Shown here in pieces: positions 1-7,140 of a stretch of 32,245 bases of DNA. The stretch comes from Bacteroidota bacterium (GTDB taxonomy: Bacteria; Bacteroidota; Bacteroidia; Bacteroidales; UBA1715): the NCBI GenBank assembly GCA_009786075.1, contig WQTX01000025.1, positions 1 to 32,245 of the forward strand, in the 5' to 3' direction. The position numbers and the translations under genes were made by a program. Numbering within the stretch: position 1 is the first letter of the stretch; every line of letters starts with the position of its first letter. The notes below the pieces were generated by a model. That model did no database searches. It was given only the letters and a program-made list of their open reading frames with translations, and had not been told where the DNA came from.

Positions 1-82
1 GTTAAATACTACAAATATTTTCGGTGCTCTGCACCTTTTGTGCCACAACTTATAAATCGTAACTATTTGAAAAATCTATTTG

Positions 83-99
83 ACTTTTAGGACAGCCTC
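83..99. other. Possible insertion-sequence end fragment
   Basis: The string ACTTTTAGGACAGCCTC lies 24 bases downstream of the BspA-like gene's stop. It resembles the termini of several Bacteroidota insertion sequences, which often read AGGCTGTCTC followed by AAAAGT. No transposase or partner end is visible, and the window begins just beyond it. The rest of 1-122 shows nothing I can interpret. Confidence 0.15.
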
Positions 100-122
100 A
101 TCTAAACAAGCATGGTTCAGAT

Positions 123-1607
123 TTAATTACACTTATACTTATCCAAAGCAGTAGGATTTCCTTTGTAAAACGTTACCCTGTAATGATTTACTCCTTTCGC
201 AGGTTTTGTAGGGCTTTCTTTGCCGCCCCATAGAAAATAGCGGTAGGTGTAGTTGGGGTCGGTGTTTTCTTCTAATTCTTGGCAGGGGTTTTCATTATTG
301 GCAGGAAGTTCTACAATATTTTTAAAATCTTTCCAAACTCTTGCGTTTTGATAATTCTCTTTACTGCCTACCGGAACATACAATGTACACGCACTTTTAT
401 CTACATATTTAAAAGTTTCTAAATCTGCTATATTAAGAGGAACAGGATTAAGATTGATAATAGAAGTAAGTTTAGCACAACTTTCAATCGCACCAAATCG
501 AATAGCTGTTACACTTTCGGGAATGTAAAGTGAGGTAAGATTAGCACAATACATAAATGCTCCATTTCCAATAATTGTTACCGTTTCAGGAATAACAAAA
601 CTTTCCCCTGTTTTTGAAGCAGGATAGCAAAGCAGGGTGGTTTTATCGCTATTATACAATATTCCATCTTCCGAAGAATAATTTTTGTTCCCTGCTAAAA
701 CTTCGATAGAAGTAAGATTTGGACAACCATAACCCGAAAAGTTATTACTCAAATAACTCACACTTGGTGGTATGGTAATTGATATAAGATTAGGAGACCT
801 CATAATCCAAACGTCTTTTACCATTGCAGGAATAATAAAATTTTTGTCTAATTTTCCCTGAGGATAATGACGTAAGGCTGTTTTATCGCTATTATATAAC
901 ACTCCATTTTCCGAAGAATAATTTTTATTTCCTTCTGCAACTTCAATTGAAATTAGATTAGGGTGCAACTGAAATGCAAAATCATGAATGTTTGTTACAC
1001 TGCTTGGTATATTAACAGAAGTAAGGTTAATACAATTCTCAAAAGCATAAGAATCAATTTTTGTTACGGTTCCGGGAATAACAAAATTATCCCCTATCTT
1101 TTTTGCAGGGTAACAAAGTAAAGAAGTTTTATTACGATTATACAATATTCCATCTTCCGAAGAATAAGTCAAATTTCCTTCTGCAACTTCAATCGAAGTG
1201 AGATTAGCAAGTCCATCAAGTCTATTAGCCGTTCCCCAACCAAACATTTCGTAAAAATCTCCGGAATAATTCTGTCCTATTTTTATTGTTGTAATCTCAC
1301 AATTACCACTGCGAAAATAAACATACGTCGGAAGAGAAGCCTGTAAATTAGAGCCACCGGCTGATATGAAGCAATTAATATACCTCGGTATATCAATATC
1401 AAGTTGTCCGTTTTTAACATTAGCACAGTTAATTTCCACTCGTGCCGTACCACCTACAACAAAATTACCTAAAATTTCGCACTCATAATTAATTGTATAG
1501 AAAGCACCATTAATATACTCATACGTAGTACCTCGATATATTTCTTGACTATGCGCCTGCGCACAAAGCAGCACACTAAAAATCACTAAAAAAACATTTT
1601 TTCTCAT
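123..1607 (-). CDS. Secreted BspA-type leucine-rich-repeat protein
   Basis: A 494-residue exported surface-type protein. It opens with a signal peptide (positive start MRKN, hydrophobic core, cleavage expected after AHSQ). The body is made of LRR_5/BspA modules: a block reading roughly SIEVAEGN..YSSEDGILYN..KT.LLCYP..K......VIP..V is present three times at about residues 140-350, interleaved with canonical NLTS-.-IP.SVT.I repeats. The C-terminal part carries the common BspA ending VGSKENYQNARVWKDFKNI. I see no clear type IX secretion sorting domain, so its final location is uncertain. Such proteins are generally adhesins or binding scaffolds, and no ligand can be inferred here. The leader between its promoter and start codon contains a striking tandem palindromic repeat. 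Confidence 0.85.
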   Translation of the reverse strand: MRKNVFLVIFSVLLCAQAHSQEIYRGTTYEYINGAFYTINYECEILGNFVVGGTARVEINCANVKNGQLDIDIPRYINCFISAGGSNLQASLPTYVYFRSGNCEITTIKIGQNYSGDFYEMFGWGTANRLDGLANLTSIEVAEGNLTYSSEDGILYNRNKTSLLCYPAKKIGDNFVIPGTVTKIDSYAFENCINLTSVNIPSSVTNIHDFAFQLHPNLISIEVAEGNKNYSSENGVLYNSDKTALRHYPQGKLDKNFIIPAMVKDVWIMRSPNLISITIPPSVSYLSNNFSGYGCPNLTSIEVLAGNKNYSSEDGILYNSDKTTLLCYPASKTGESFVIPETVTIIGNGAFMYCANLTSLYIPESVTAIRFGAIESCAKLTSIINLNPVPLNIADLETFKYVDKSACTLYVPVGSKENYQNARVWKDFKNIVELPANNENPCQELEENTDPNYTYRYFLWGGKESPTKPAKGVNHYRVTFYKGNPTALDKYKCN

Positions 1608-1638
1608 TGCTTTAATTTTTTATATTATTACTTGTGTT

Positions 1639-1742
1639 TGTATTATACTGTGTACCAACAGTATAATACAAAAAGAGAGTACTCTCTTTTTGTATTATAC
1701 TGTGTACCAACAGTATAATACAAAAAGAGAGTACTCTCTTTT
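1639..1742. repeat. Two exact tandem copies of a 52-bp palindromic unit
   Basis: Copies run 1639-1690 and 1691-1742 and are identical. Each contains a perfect 12-bp inverted repeat (TGTATTATACTG / CAGTATAATACA) around an 8-base loop, followed by a perfect 20-bp palindrome, AAAAGAGAGTACTCTCTTTT. The junction of the two copies forms a 46-bp perfect palindrome centred between 1680 and 1681. The array lies between the predicted promoter and the start codon of the BspA-like gene, so it should be transcribed as leader RNA. Confidence 0.95.
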
Positions 1743-1749
1743 GCGATTT

Positions 1750-1779
1750 CAAAGATAGGAAATAATTTTAGATTGGCAA
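1750..1779 (-). promoter_or_regulatory. Promoter of the BspA-like gene
   Basis: On the minus strand this reads TTG, then 19 bases, then TATCTTTG (plus-strand CAAAGATA at 1750-1757; CAA at 1777-1779). This fits the Bacteroidota -33/-7 pattern. It predicts a leader of about 140 bases that carries both copies of the 52-bp repeat. Confidence 0.55.
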
Positions 1780-1800
1780 GGGATTTTTTGTGATTTTTAA

Positions 1801-2067
1801 TTATTTTTTACCATAATGGCTTAAATATCTCGTAACATAAAGTATGTCATTTTCAACACAATAAACAATCCTTTCTTTGTCTGTCAAGCGGCGAGACCAA
1901 AAGCCGGTAAGTTCGTATTTCAATGCTTCGGGTTTTCCTGTTCCTTCATAAGGAGTTTCGGACATTTCCTTTATAAGTTTTTCCAACTTTTTTTGCACCG
2001 ATTTGGGATAAGACTTTTTTATTTTCTCTTTATCTTCCTGTGCTTCTTCGGTTTCTCGTATTCTCAT
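1801..2067 (-). CDS. YoeB/Txe family toxin (mRNA interferase)
   Basis: An 88-residue type II toxin of the RelE/ParE fold, a ribosome-dependent mRNA endonuclease in the characterised YoeB family. The diagnostic stretch TPYEGTGKPEALK then GFWSRRLTDKERIVY matches E. coli YoeB closely. The catalytic residues E46, R65, H83 and Y84 of YoeB correspond to E47, R66, H84 and Y85 here, so it should be active. I chose the ATG at 2067. An in-frame TTG at 2079 would add four residues but would overlap the upstream stop. The ATG follows the upstream stop codon by only 2 bases, which suggests translational coupling. No separate antitoxin gene is visible; the upstream reading frame ends in an antitoxin-like tail. 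Confidence 0.85.
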   Translation of the reverse strand: MRIRETEEAQEDKEKIKKSYPKSVQKKLEKLIKEMSETPYEGTGKPEALKYELTGFWSRRLTDKERIVYCVENDILYVTRYLSHYGKK

Positions 2068-2069
2068 TA

Positions 2070-3218
2070 TTAATTCCAAAAGTTATTAATATCTACCTCT
2101 TTTGTGTTCCCCTCAGTCATATTTCGCCTTATTCTCAACAAATTTGCCACCTCCTCTCTATCGTACGGGTAGTCGTCTGCCGACTTCGATTGCGAAATGA
2201 GCTTTGCACCGGCTGCAACACAAGCATCTAAAAACTCACAAATATGCTCATAAACCCTATTCATCAGCGTTTCAAGCGCCTCGTTGCTAATCCACGCTAT
2301 GTGCGGCGTAATTAGCAATTTCGCTCGTAAATCGTCAGCCAACAACGGTGAATTTTCGGGCAAAGGCTCCTGTTGCATAACGTCTAAACACGCACCGGCA
2401 ATTTCGTTACAACGCAGAGCTTGCGCCAAATCAGGTTCGTTTACAATACCGCCTCGCCCTACATTTATTAAATATGCACTTGATTTCATTTGTTGCAATT
2501 CTTTTGCACCAATTAAACCCAACGTTTGCTCATTGAGCGGAGCATGAATTGAAACAATATCGCTCGAAGCGAGCAAATCGTTCAATGATTTTTGTTCGTA
2601 ATCGCTCGTTGCATTTTTGCCCGATGTGGAATAATAACAAACCTTACAACCAAAGGCTTCGGCAATTTTTGCCACTGCCCTGCCAATTGCGCCCAAACCA
2701 ATTATTCCCCACGTTTTGCCGTACAATTCAGAATACCCTTGCTGTATGTGAGTAAATAAATTCTGCTGCGAATACGTTTTCGAAGCTACATAATTGCTGT
2801 AATATTCAATATGATGCATCAAACTGAGTAAGAGTGCAAATGTATGTTGCGCCACACTGTGCGTGGAATAACCGGCTACGTTTTTCACTGCAATTCCTTT
2901 GCGCTTCGCATATTCCACATCAACATTATTCATGCCGGTAGCCGTTAAACACACCAATTGCAATTGCTCGCAGGCATCAATAATTTCCTTGTCAATAATT
3001 ACTTTGTTGGTAATAATTATCTGCGCATTGCCTATATGCGCCAAGCGTTCGTGCTTAGCCGTTTGAGCAAATATGCGCACCGCGCCAAAATCCGAAAAAC
3101 GGTTGAGATTTACATTTGCGCCGAGCGTATCGGCATCGAGGATTACGAGAGAAGCCCCCTCCCAACCTCCCCCACAAGGGGAGGAGAAAGCAGAGCATTG
3201 ATTTACTGTTGTATTCAT
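2070..3218 (-). CDS. D-2-hydroxyacid dehydrogenase with antitoxin-like C-terminal tail
   Basis: An NAD-dependent 2-hydroxyacid dehydrogenase (glycerate/hydroxypyruvate type by appearance). The dinucleotide site GLGAIG follows GKTWGII. The substrate and catalytic residues appear as the Arg in INVGRGG, the Glu in DVMQQEPLPENSPLL and the His in TPHIAW. At 382 residues it is about 60 longer than the family norm. The first 22 or so residues are encoded by a C/G-rich dispersed repeat (SSPCGGGWEG). The last 50 or so residues (around DYPYDREEVANLL and EGNTKEVDINNFW) do not belong to the family. They resemble the toxin-binding tail of small Bacteroidota antitoxins of the form 'PYDPEFV...EGK...LW'. The next gene is a YoeB toxin that starts 2 bases after this stop. 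The dehydrogenase identity is secure; the substrate is unknown. Confidence 0.85.
   Translation of the reverse strand: MNTTVNQCSAFSSPCGGGWEGASLVILDADTLGANVNLNRFSDFGAVRIFAQTAKHERLAHIGNAQIIITNKVIIDKEIIDACEQLQLVCLTATGMNNVDVEYAKRKGIAVKNVAGYSTHSVAQHTFALLLSLMHHIEYYSNYVASKTYSQQNLFTHIQQGYSELYGKTWGIIGLGAIGRAVAKIAEAFGCKVCYYSTSGKNATSDYEQKSLNDLLASSDIVSIHAPLNEQTLGLIGAKELQQMKSSAYLINVGRGGIVNEPDLAQALRCNEIAGACLDVMQQEPLPENSPLLADDLRAKLLITPHIAWISNEALETLMNRVYEHICEFLDACVAAGAKLISQSKSADDYPYDREEVANLLRIRRNMTEGNTKEVDINNFWN
3152..3186. repeat. C/G-rich dispersed repeat inside the dehydrogenase start
   Basis: The segment has the form AAGCCCCCTCCCAACCTCCC followed by CACAAGGGGAGGAG. This is a short palindromic type of element, related in style to the elements at 3255, 23540 and 23681. 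It is read in frame as part of the dehydrogenase N-terminus. Confidence 0.6.
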
Positions 3219-3254
3219 ATAGTTTACTTATCAACTTTTATTCTTTGCTTCAGC

Positions 3255-3290
3255 AAGTCCCCCCTTGAGGGGGGATTTAGGGGGGCTTTA
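3255..3290. repeat. C/G-rich REP-like element abutting the gldB stop
   Basis: On the minus strand it reads TAAAGCCCCCCTAAATCCC, continuing through a CCCCC-loop-GGGGG hairpin to ACTT. Two further members occur at 23540-23575 and 23681-23714. The stop codon TAA of gldB (3288-3290) forms its first bases. The internal hairpin could serve as a transcription terminator. Confidence 0.8.
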
Positions 3291-4313
3291 CGGATTATAC
3301 TTAGCCCTCTGCATAATTTCCTGCGCCGAAGTTATTGCAAATAAATCGTGCATAGTTACATTGGGATTATTTTTCATAAACGATTCTACAATGCGGAAAC
3401 CAATCCATTGCCCAATGCGAGCCGGCGATTCGCGGGTAAATGCGTGGGTAAACGGTCCGTCGTCGGTAAATCGTTTTATATCCATACGATTGGAGGTAAA
3501 CAATAATTGATTGTTGCCCACAAAATATTTCCAAAATTCCCGTTCCGATTTTTCGCAAAATTCAAGTTGCTTTTGGGTGTAGCCCCAAATTACGGTGTCG
3601 TGTTCCATGGGCAACATTGATTTTACAAAAAACATATAACGCCCATGCCCTATCATGTGAGCAAGCAAATGGTCTTCTTCAAAAAAACTGTCGCCAAATT
3701 GCATGGGAAAATCACTGTATTCAGCCAAAGCACGCATAAAATCAACGGGAATACGGTTGAAATACATTTTTTGACGGGTAAAATTTGCCAAACCCATTGC
3801 TCTATATATTTCGGCATCTGCGCCCAAATAACTATCAACTCCAATACCCACCTCACTTGAATCTACCGCTATTCCTGTGCCGTTGCCCACAAAAGTGCAT
3901 ATTTGCGGAATAGTTTTTTCGGGGAAATAATACAAATAATATTGAAATGCTGATTGTAACTTTTTTTGCAATTCCTCGCGGCGTTCACGCACCGGAATGG
4001 TCAATTCGTACATAGTTTTCACTTCTTCGCTGTTCATGTATTCCGCCAATTTTTTGCTGTACGCACTGTCGTTTGATGTGCCAATTTTCAAAATCCATTC
4101 ATTGAAAGTTTCAAAAAAATCGGGGTATTTTTCGAGCATGGCAAGCCGCTTTTCTTCCGAAAAATTATTTGCCAAATCCAAAATATCGTCCTCAAACGCA
4201 TAAATTTCAAAATCGACTTTGATTGACGAAACATCGCGTTTGTAGGGATTTTTGTTGCACGAAATTCCCAATGCCAAAAGAATACAAAGCGGTAAAAAAT
4301 AAAAACGTTTCAT
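3288..4313 (-). CDS. gldB: GldB-like gliding motility lipoprotein
   Basis: A 341-residue lipoprotein with a type II signal peptide ending in LGISC (lipobox Cys at about residue 19). Its layout matches GldB: acidic N-terminal region, the block GVDSYLGAD, and the diagnostic C-terminal block RESPARIGQWIGFRIV with MHDLF...SAQEIMQRAKYNP. GldB is required for gliding in Flavobacterium. GldB-like proteins also occur in non-gliding Bacteroidota, where the role is less clear. No other gld or por gene lies in the window, so motility cannot be inferred. The gene leads a minus-strand run with the downstream dehydrogenase. Its stop codon is embedded in a REP-like element. Confidence 0.8.
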   Translation of the reverse strand: MKRFYFLPLCILLALGISCNKNPYKRDVSSIKVDFEIYAFEDDILDLANNFSEEKRLAMLEKYPDFFETFNEWILKIGTSNDSAYSKKLAEYMNSEEVKTMYELTIPVRERREELQKKLQSAFQYYLYYFPEKTIPQICTFVGNGTGIAVDSSEVGIGVDSYLGADAEIYRAMGLANFTRQKMYFNRIPVDFMRALAEYSDFPMQFGDSFFEEDHLLAHMIGHGRYMFFVKSMLPMEHDTVIWGYTQKQLEFCEKSEREFWKYFVGNNQLLFTSNRMDIKRFTDDGPFTHAFTRESPARIGQWIGFRIVESFMKNNPNVTMHDLFAITSAQEIMQRAKYNP

Positions 4314-4328
4314 TGTGTGTAAAAGAGA

Positions 4329-4994
4329 TTATTTTTGCGATTTTTTCATTCGTTTACGCCATTTATATCTTGTAATAGAATGTGTAATATATGCACTCAA
4401 AGAATTTCTAAACGAACTGAAATCTAACCAACTACGAGTGTCGGTTCCAATTTTTCTGACAACTACCAATCGCTTTTCAGGCGAATGAAGAATTTGAAAA
4501 TCTTTGCGATTATTTCTGATATAACTTTTTACGCTCGACACACTTCGTGTCCACGCATCGTGAAACACAATCATTCCGTTGTGATTCAACATTTTTTCGC
4601 AAAAATAAAAATCAACAAACACAGAATCGAATTTGTGGTCGCCATCGATAAAAACAAAATCGAATGTTTTACCTTCTTTCAGTAATTGCGGCAATGCAAA
4701 ATGAGAATAATCGGTAATCAATTGTAATGTATCAAGCAATCCCAATTTGGTAAAAATCTCAATTCCGTCGTTCCCAAACCGTTTATTTTGAAATGGGTCT
4801 ATTGCAATATGCGTGGAATTGGTAGCAGCCATTATGTGGCTTGCCGAAAAACCAAGTCCAAAGCCCACTTCCAGTGTAGTTTTGAAATTGTTGGTTTTTA
4901 CAAGATTGTAAATATATTCAGCTTCGCTATATTTCACTATCGAACCTATTTCTTTGTTCGATATTGTATAGTGTTGTTTTATTTTTTCTAACAT
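4329..4994 (-). CDS. Class I SAM-dependent methyltransferase (Methyltransf_24 type)
   Basis: About 221 residues. SAM-binding motif I appears as LEVGFGLGFSA (expected acidic and glycine-rich loop), followed by the acidic strand HIAIDP. The block FDFVFIDGDHKFDSVFVDF with a later HDAW is typical of the Methyltransf_24/class I O-methyltransferase group. The frame stays open upstream to 5063, but that stretch overlaps pheS and is poorly conserved in character, so I chose the ATG at 4994. It lies 22 bases after pheS and 15 bases before gldB, so the three probably share a transcript. The basic C-terminal tail (RYKWRKRMKKSQK) is unusual. The substrate is unknown. Confidence 0.75.
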   Translation of the reverse strand: MLEKIKQHYTISNKEIGSIVKYSEAEYIYNLVKTNNFKTTLEVGFGLGFSASHIMAATNSTHIAIDPFQNKRFGNDGIEIFTKLGLLDTLQLITDYSHFALPQLLKEGKTFDFVFIDGDHKFDSVFVDFYFCEKMLNHNGMIVFHDAWTRSVSSVKSYIRNNRKDFQILHSPEKRLVVVRKIGTDTRSWLDFSSFRNSLSAYITHSITRYKWRKRMKKSQK

Positions 4995-5016
4995 TGTGGT
5001 AGTATTTTTCGTTTTC

Positions 5017-6036
5017 TTACTGCGCCGCACTAAATTGCCGAATAAACCGCAAATCGTTTTCAAAAAATAAACGAATATCTTTTATTCCGTATTTAAGCAT
5101 TGTAATGCGCTCCACTCCCATTCCAAAGGCAAATCCGGTGTAAACTTTGCTGTCGATACCGCAATTTTCAAGCACTTGCGGGTCAACCATGCCGCAACCC
5201 AAAATTTCGACCCAACCGCTGTGTTTGCACACATTGCAACCCGTGCCGCCGCACAATGAACACGAAATGTCCATTTCTGCCGAAGGCTCGGTAAACGGGA
5301 AATACGAGGGACGCAGACGAATTTGCGTGTCGGCGCCAAACATTTCTTTGGCAAAAAACAAAAGGGTTTGTTTCAGGTCGGCAAACGATACATTTTTGTC
5401 GATATACAATCCTTCCACTTGGTGGAAAATACAGTGCGCACGCGCCGAAATTGCTTCATTGCGGAACACTCGTCCGGGGAAAACGGCACGAATAGGCGGT
5501 TGCGTTTTTTCCATCACACGCACTTGCACGCTCGAAGTATGAGTGCGCAATAAAATATCGGGATTTTTTTCAATAAAAAACGTATCCTGCATATCGCGCG
5601 CAGGGTGTTCATCAGGGAAATTCAAGGCACTGAACACGTGCCAATCGTCCTCCATTTCCTGCCCTTCGGAAACAGTAAAACCAATGCGGGCAAAAATGTC
5701 GATAATTTGTTGTTTTATAATCGACAATGGGTGCCGGCTGCCCAATTGCAAAGGGTTGCCGGGTAAACTGACGTCAATATCAAGGTTTTGAGTTTCGGTT
5801 GAAGCAAATGTCGCTTGCAATTCATCGAATTTTGCTTGCGCAGCATTTTTAAGAACATTAATTTTTGCGCCTATTTCTTTTTTCTGTTCGTTTGCCACAT
5901 TTTTAAATTCCGAAAAAAGATTATTTAATTCGCCTTTTTTCGACAAAAACGTCAAACGGAATTGTTCAACTTCTTCTTTTGATTGTGCCTTAAATGCTGC
6001 AATTGCAGCATGAAGATTTTCAATTTTTTGTAACAT
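5017..6036 (-). CDS. pheS: Phenylalanine--tRNA ligase alpha subunit
   Basis: A 339-residue class II aminoacyl-tRNA synthetase subunit that charges tRNA-Phe together with PheT, which is not in this window. The N-terminal coiled-coil arm (about residues 1-85) precedes the catalytic core. Motif 2 is visible around FRNEAISARAHCIFHQVEG. A Cys-containing stretch CSLCGGTGCNVCKHSG sits where bacterial PheS often carries this insert. Motif 3 is the terminal GFAFGMGVERITMLKYGI. The length matches the family. The frame is open to 6060, but the ATG at 6036 gives the standard N-terminus MLQKIENL. The methyltransferase and gldB follow closely. Confidence 0.95.
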   Translation of the reverse strand: MLQKIENLHAAIAAFKAQSKEEVEQFRLTFLSKKGELNNLFSEFKNVANEQKKEIGAKINVLKNAAQAKFDELQATFASTETQNLDIDVSLPGNPLQLGSRHPLSIIKQQIIDIFARIGFTVSEGQEMEDDWHVFSALNFPDEHPARDMQDTFFIEKNPDILLRTHTSSVQVRVMEKTQPPIRAVFPGRVFRNEAISARAHCIFHQVEGLYIDKNVSFADLKQTLLFFAKEMFGADTQIRLRPSYFPFTEPSAEMDISCSLCGGTGCNVCKHSGWVEILGCGMVDPQVLENCGIDSKVYTGFAFGMGVERITMLKYGIKDIRLFFENDLRFIRQFSAAQ

Positions 6037-6050
6037 GTTTTTTAGGTTTT

Positions 6051-6085
6051 TAGGAAACAAGGAGACGAGGAAACGAGGAAGGGAA
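6051..6085. repeat. Purine-rich 8-base tandem repeat
   Basis: A degenerate 8-base repeat of the form GGAAACAA / GGAGACGA / GGAAACGA / GGAAG lies just upstream of pheS and merges into the palindromic element at 6088. It is probably low-complexity intergenic sequence. A role as pheS leader is possible. Confidence 0.5.
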
Positions 6086-6087
6086 CG

Positions 6088-6140
6088 TTTCGACTTCGCT
6101 CAACGACCGAAGGAGCGGTGGCTGAGCGAAGTCGAAGCCT
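6088..6140. repeat. Palindromic dispersed element (TTCGACTTCGCTCA family)
   Basis: The arms TTCGACTTCGCTCA and TGAGCGAAGTCGAA pair perfectly, with ACCG/CGGT continuing after a mismatch. It occupies the gap between the cyclophilin gene's stop and pheS. The first base of the cyclophilin stop complement (6140-6142) touches the element. A related copy lies inside the ABC ATPase gene at 9354-9432, and relatives occur near 20098 and 21119. Confidence 0.75.
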
Positions 6141-6808
6141 TATTTTAAAATTACGATTTTTGTTATTATTACATCGTTCACAGGGCGGTCGCCGGGCTGA
6201 GTTTGCACACTTGCAATTTTATCAATTATTTCCAAACCTTTCACAACTTCGCCAAACACGGTATATTGACCATCTAAAAACGGTGTTCCGCCTATGGTTT
6301 TGTAAATTTCTTGTTGTGTTTCGCTATATTTTTGTGCCGAAACAGCGCTTTTTTGACCTTGCACAATATAAAATTGCGAACCCGATGATGCTTTTTCGGG
6401 GTTCATGGCATCGCCCAAACGCGCCGCTGCCAAAGCGCCTTTTTTGTGAATAAGATTGGCGTTAAATTCCGCAGGCACAGTGTAACCCGGTCCGCCCACA
6501 CCCAATTGCGCGCCAGCAGGAGCATTTTTTGAATTTGGGTCGCCTGCTTGTATCATAAATCCCTGAATTACACGGTGGAACAATAAACTATCGTAAAACC
6601 CTTCGCTTGCAAGTTTCACGAAATTATCGCGATGAAGGGGTGTTTCGTCGTACAATTTCACTGTCATTACACCGTGATTGGTGTGAATTTCAAGCATTGT
6701 TTCTTTTGGTTTTTCCGCTTTCGGTTTTTTTTCTGCTATTGAAAATGCTAAAAAAGAGGCGCATGCGAGCAATCCTGCTGCATAAAAAAGAGGGTTACGT
6801 TTTTTCAT
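6140..6808 (-). CDS. Exported cyclophilin-type peptidyl-prolyl isomerase
   Basis: A 222-residue PPIase that catalyses cis-trans isomerisation of Xaa-Pro bonds. An N-terminal signal or membrane anchor (about residues 8-25, FYAAGLLACASFLAF) is followed by a charged linker (EKKPKAEKPKE), so the enzyme should act in the periplasm. The cyclophilin core starts near residue 38 and includes the catalytic FHRVIQGFMIQAGDP block, SGSQFYIVQG and LDGQYTVFGEVVKG. The Trp that binds cyclosporin in eukaryotic cyclophilins is not evident. It probably forms an operon start, with pheS downstream on the same strand. A palindromic repeat begins directly at its stop codon. Confidence 0.9.
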   Translation of the reverse strand: MKKRNPLFYAAGLLACASFLAFSIAEKKPKAEKPKETMLEIHTNHGVMTVKLYDETPLHRDNFVKLASEGFYDSLLFHRVIQGFMIQAGDPNSKNAPAGAQLGVGGPGYTVPAEFNANLIHKKGALAAARLGDAMNPEKASSGSQFYIVQGQKSAVSAQKYSETQQEIYKTIGGTPFLDGQYTVFGEVVKGLEIIDKIASVQTQPGDRPVNDVIITKIVILK

Positions 6809-6870
6809 ATCTTAATATTTTTTATATTTGTTTTAAAATTCGGCGCAAATTAAGAAAATTTCTGCTATAT

Positions 6871-6901
6871 TTTGAAAATTTGCCAAAAATTACTACCTTT
6901 G
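6871..6901 (+). promoter_or_regulatory. Promoter of the PIN toxin-antitoxin operon
   Basis: TTTG at 6871-6874, a 19-base spacer, then TACCTTTG at 6894-6901 match the Bacteroidota consensus. The site lies 29 bases before the ATG at 6931 and decides in favour of that short reading frame. Confidence 0.6.
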
Positions 6902-6930
6902 TTTTTAAATATACTCAAAAACTTTTTGTT

Positions 6931-7140
6931 ATGCTGATAGAGAGAATAGAAAACAACTGCATTACAATATCATTATCGTCTTCCGCAAAAGATGTTTTCG
7001 GAATTCAGAGTTTGATTAATTATGCCAAATATTTGGAGGCAACTTCAATGTCGAAAGCCGGGCAAGCCGATGTTGATGCGCTTGCAGAAAGCGTAAATTC
7101 AAATTGGTGGAAAAATAATAAACATCGCTTTTTGAAATGA
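6931..7140 (+). CDS. Putative antitoxin of the PIN-toxin pair
   Basis: A 69-residue protein. Its frame is open much further upstream (to 6607), but that region overlaps the opposite-strand cyclophilin gene. The promoter at 6871-6901 and the ATG at 6931 support the short form. The C-terminal half (SKAGQADVDALAESVNSNWW, then KNNKHRF) resembles small Bacteroidota proteins found next to PIN_2 toxins. I see no clear ribbon-helix-helix or AbrB fold. It overlaps the PIN gene by 4 bases (ATGA), the arrangement typical of a coupled antitoxin-toxin pair. The antitoxin role is inferred from position and size. Confidence 0.65.
   Translation: MLIERIENNCITISLSSSAKDVFGIQSLINYAKYLEATSMSKAGQADVDALAESVNSNWWKNNKHRFLK

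Noticed and set aside
3255-3290. G-quadruplex as the main function of the C/G-rich elements
   Set aside because: Each strand has fewer than four clean G-runs at suitable spacing, and the complementary C-runs favour a hairpin instead.
5147-5542. Long plus-strand open frames opposite pheS, pyrG, mutL and the DUF349 gene
   Set aside because: They are antisense shadows of clearly conserved genes, with no family resemblance and no promoters.
6607-6930. Long open frame extending the antitoxin gene upstream to a 177-residue protein
   Set aside because: The upstream part overlaps the cyclophilin gene on the other strand, and a good promoter (6871-6901) lies just before the ATG at 6931.
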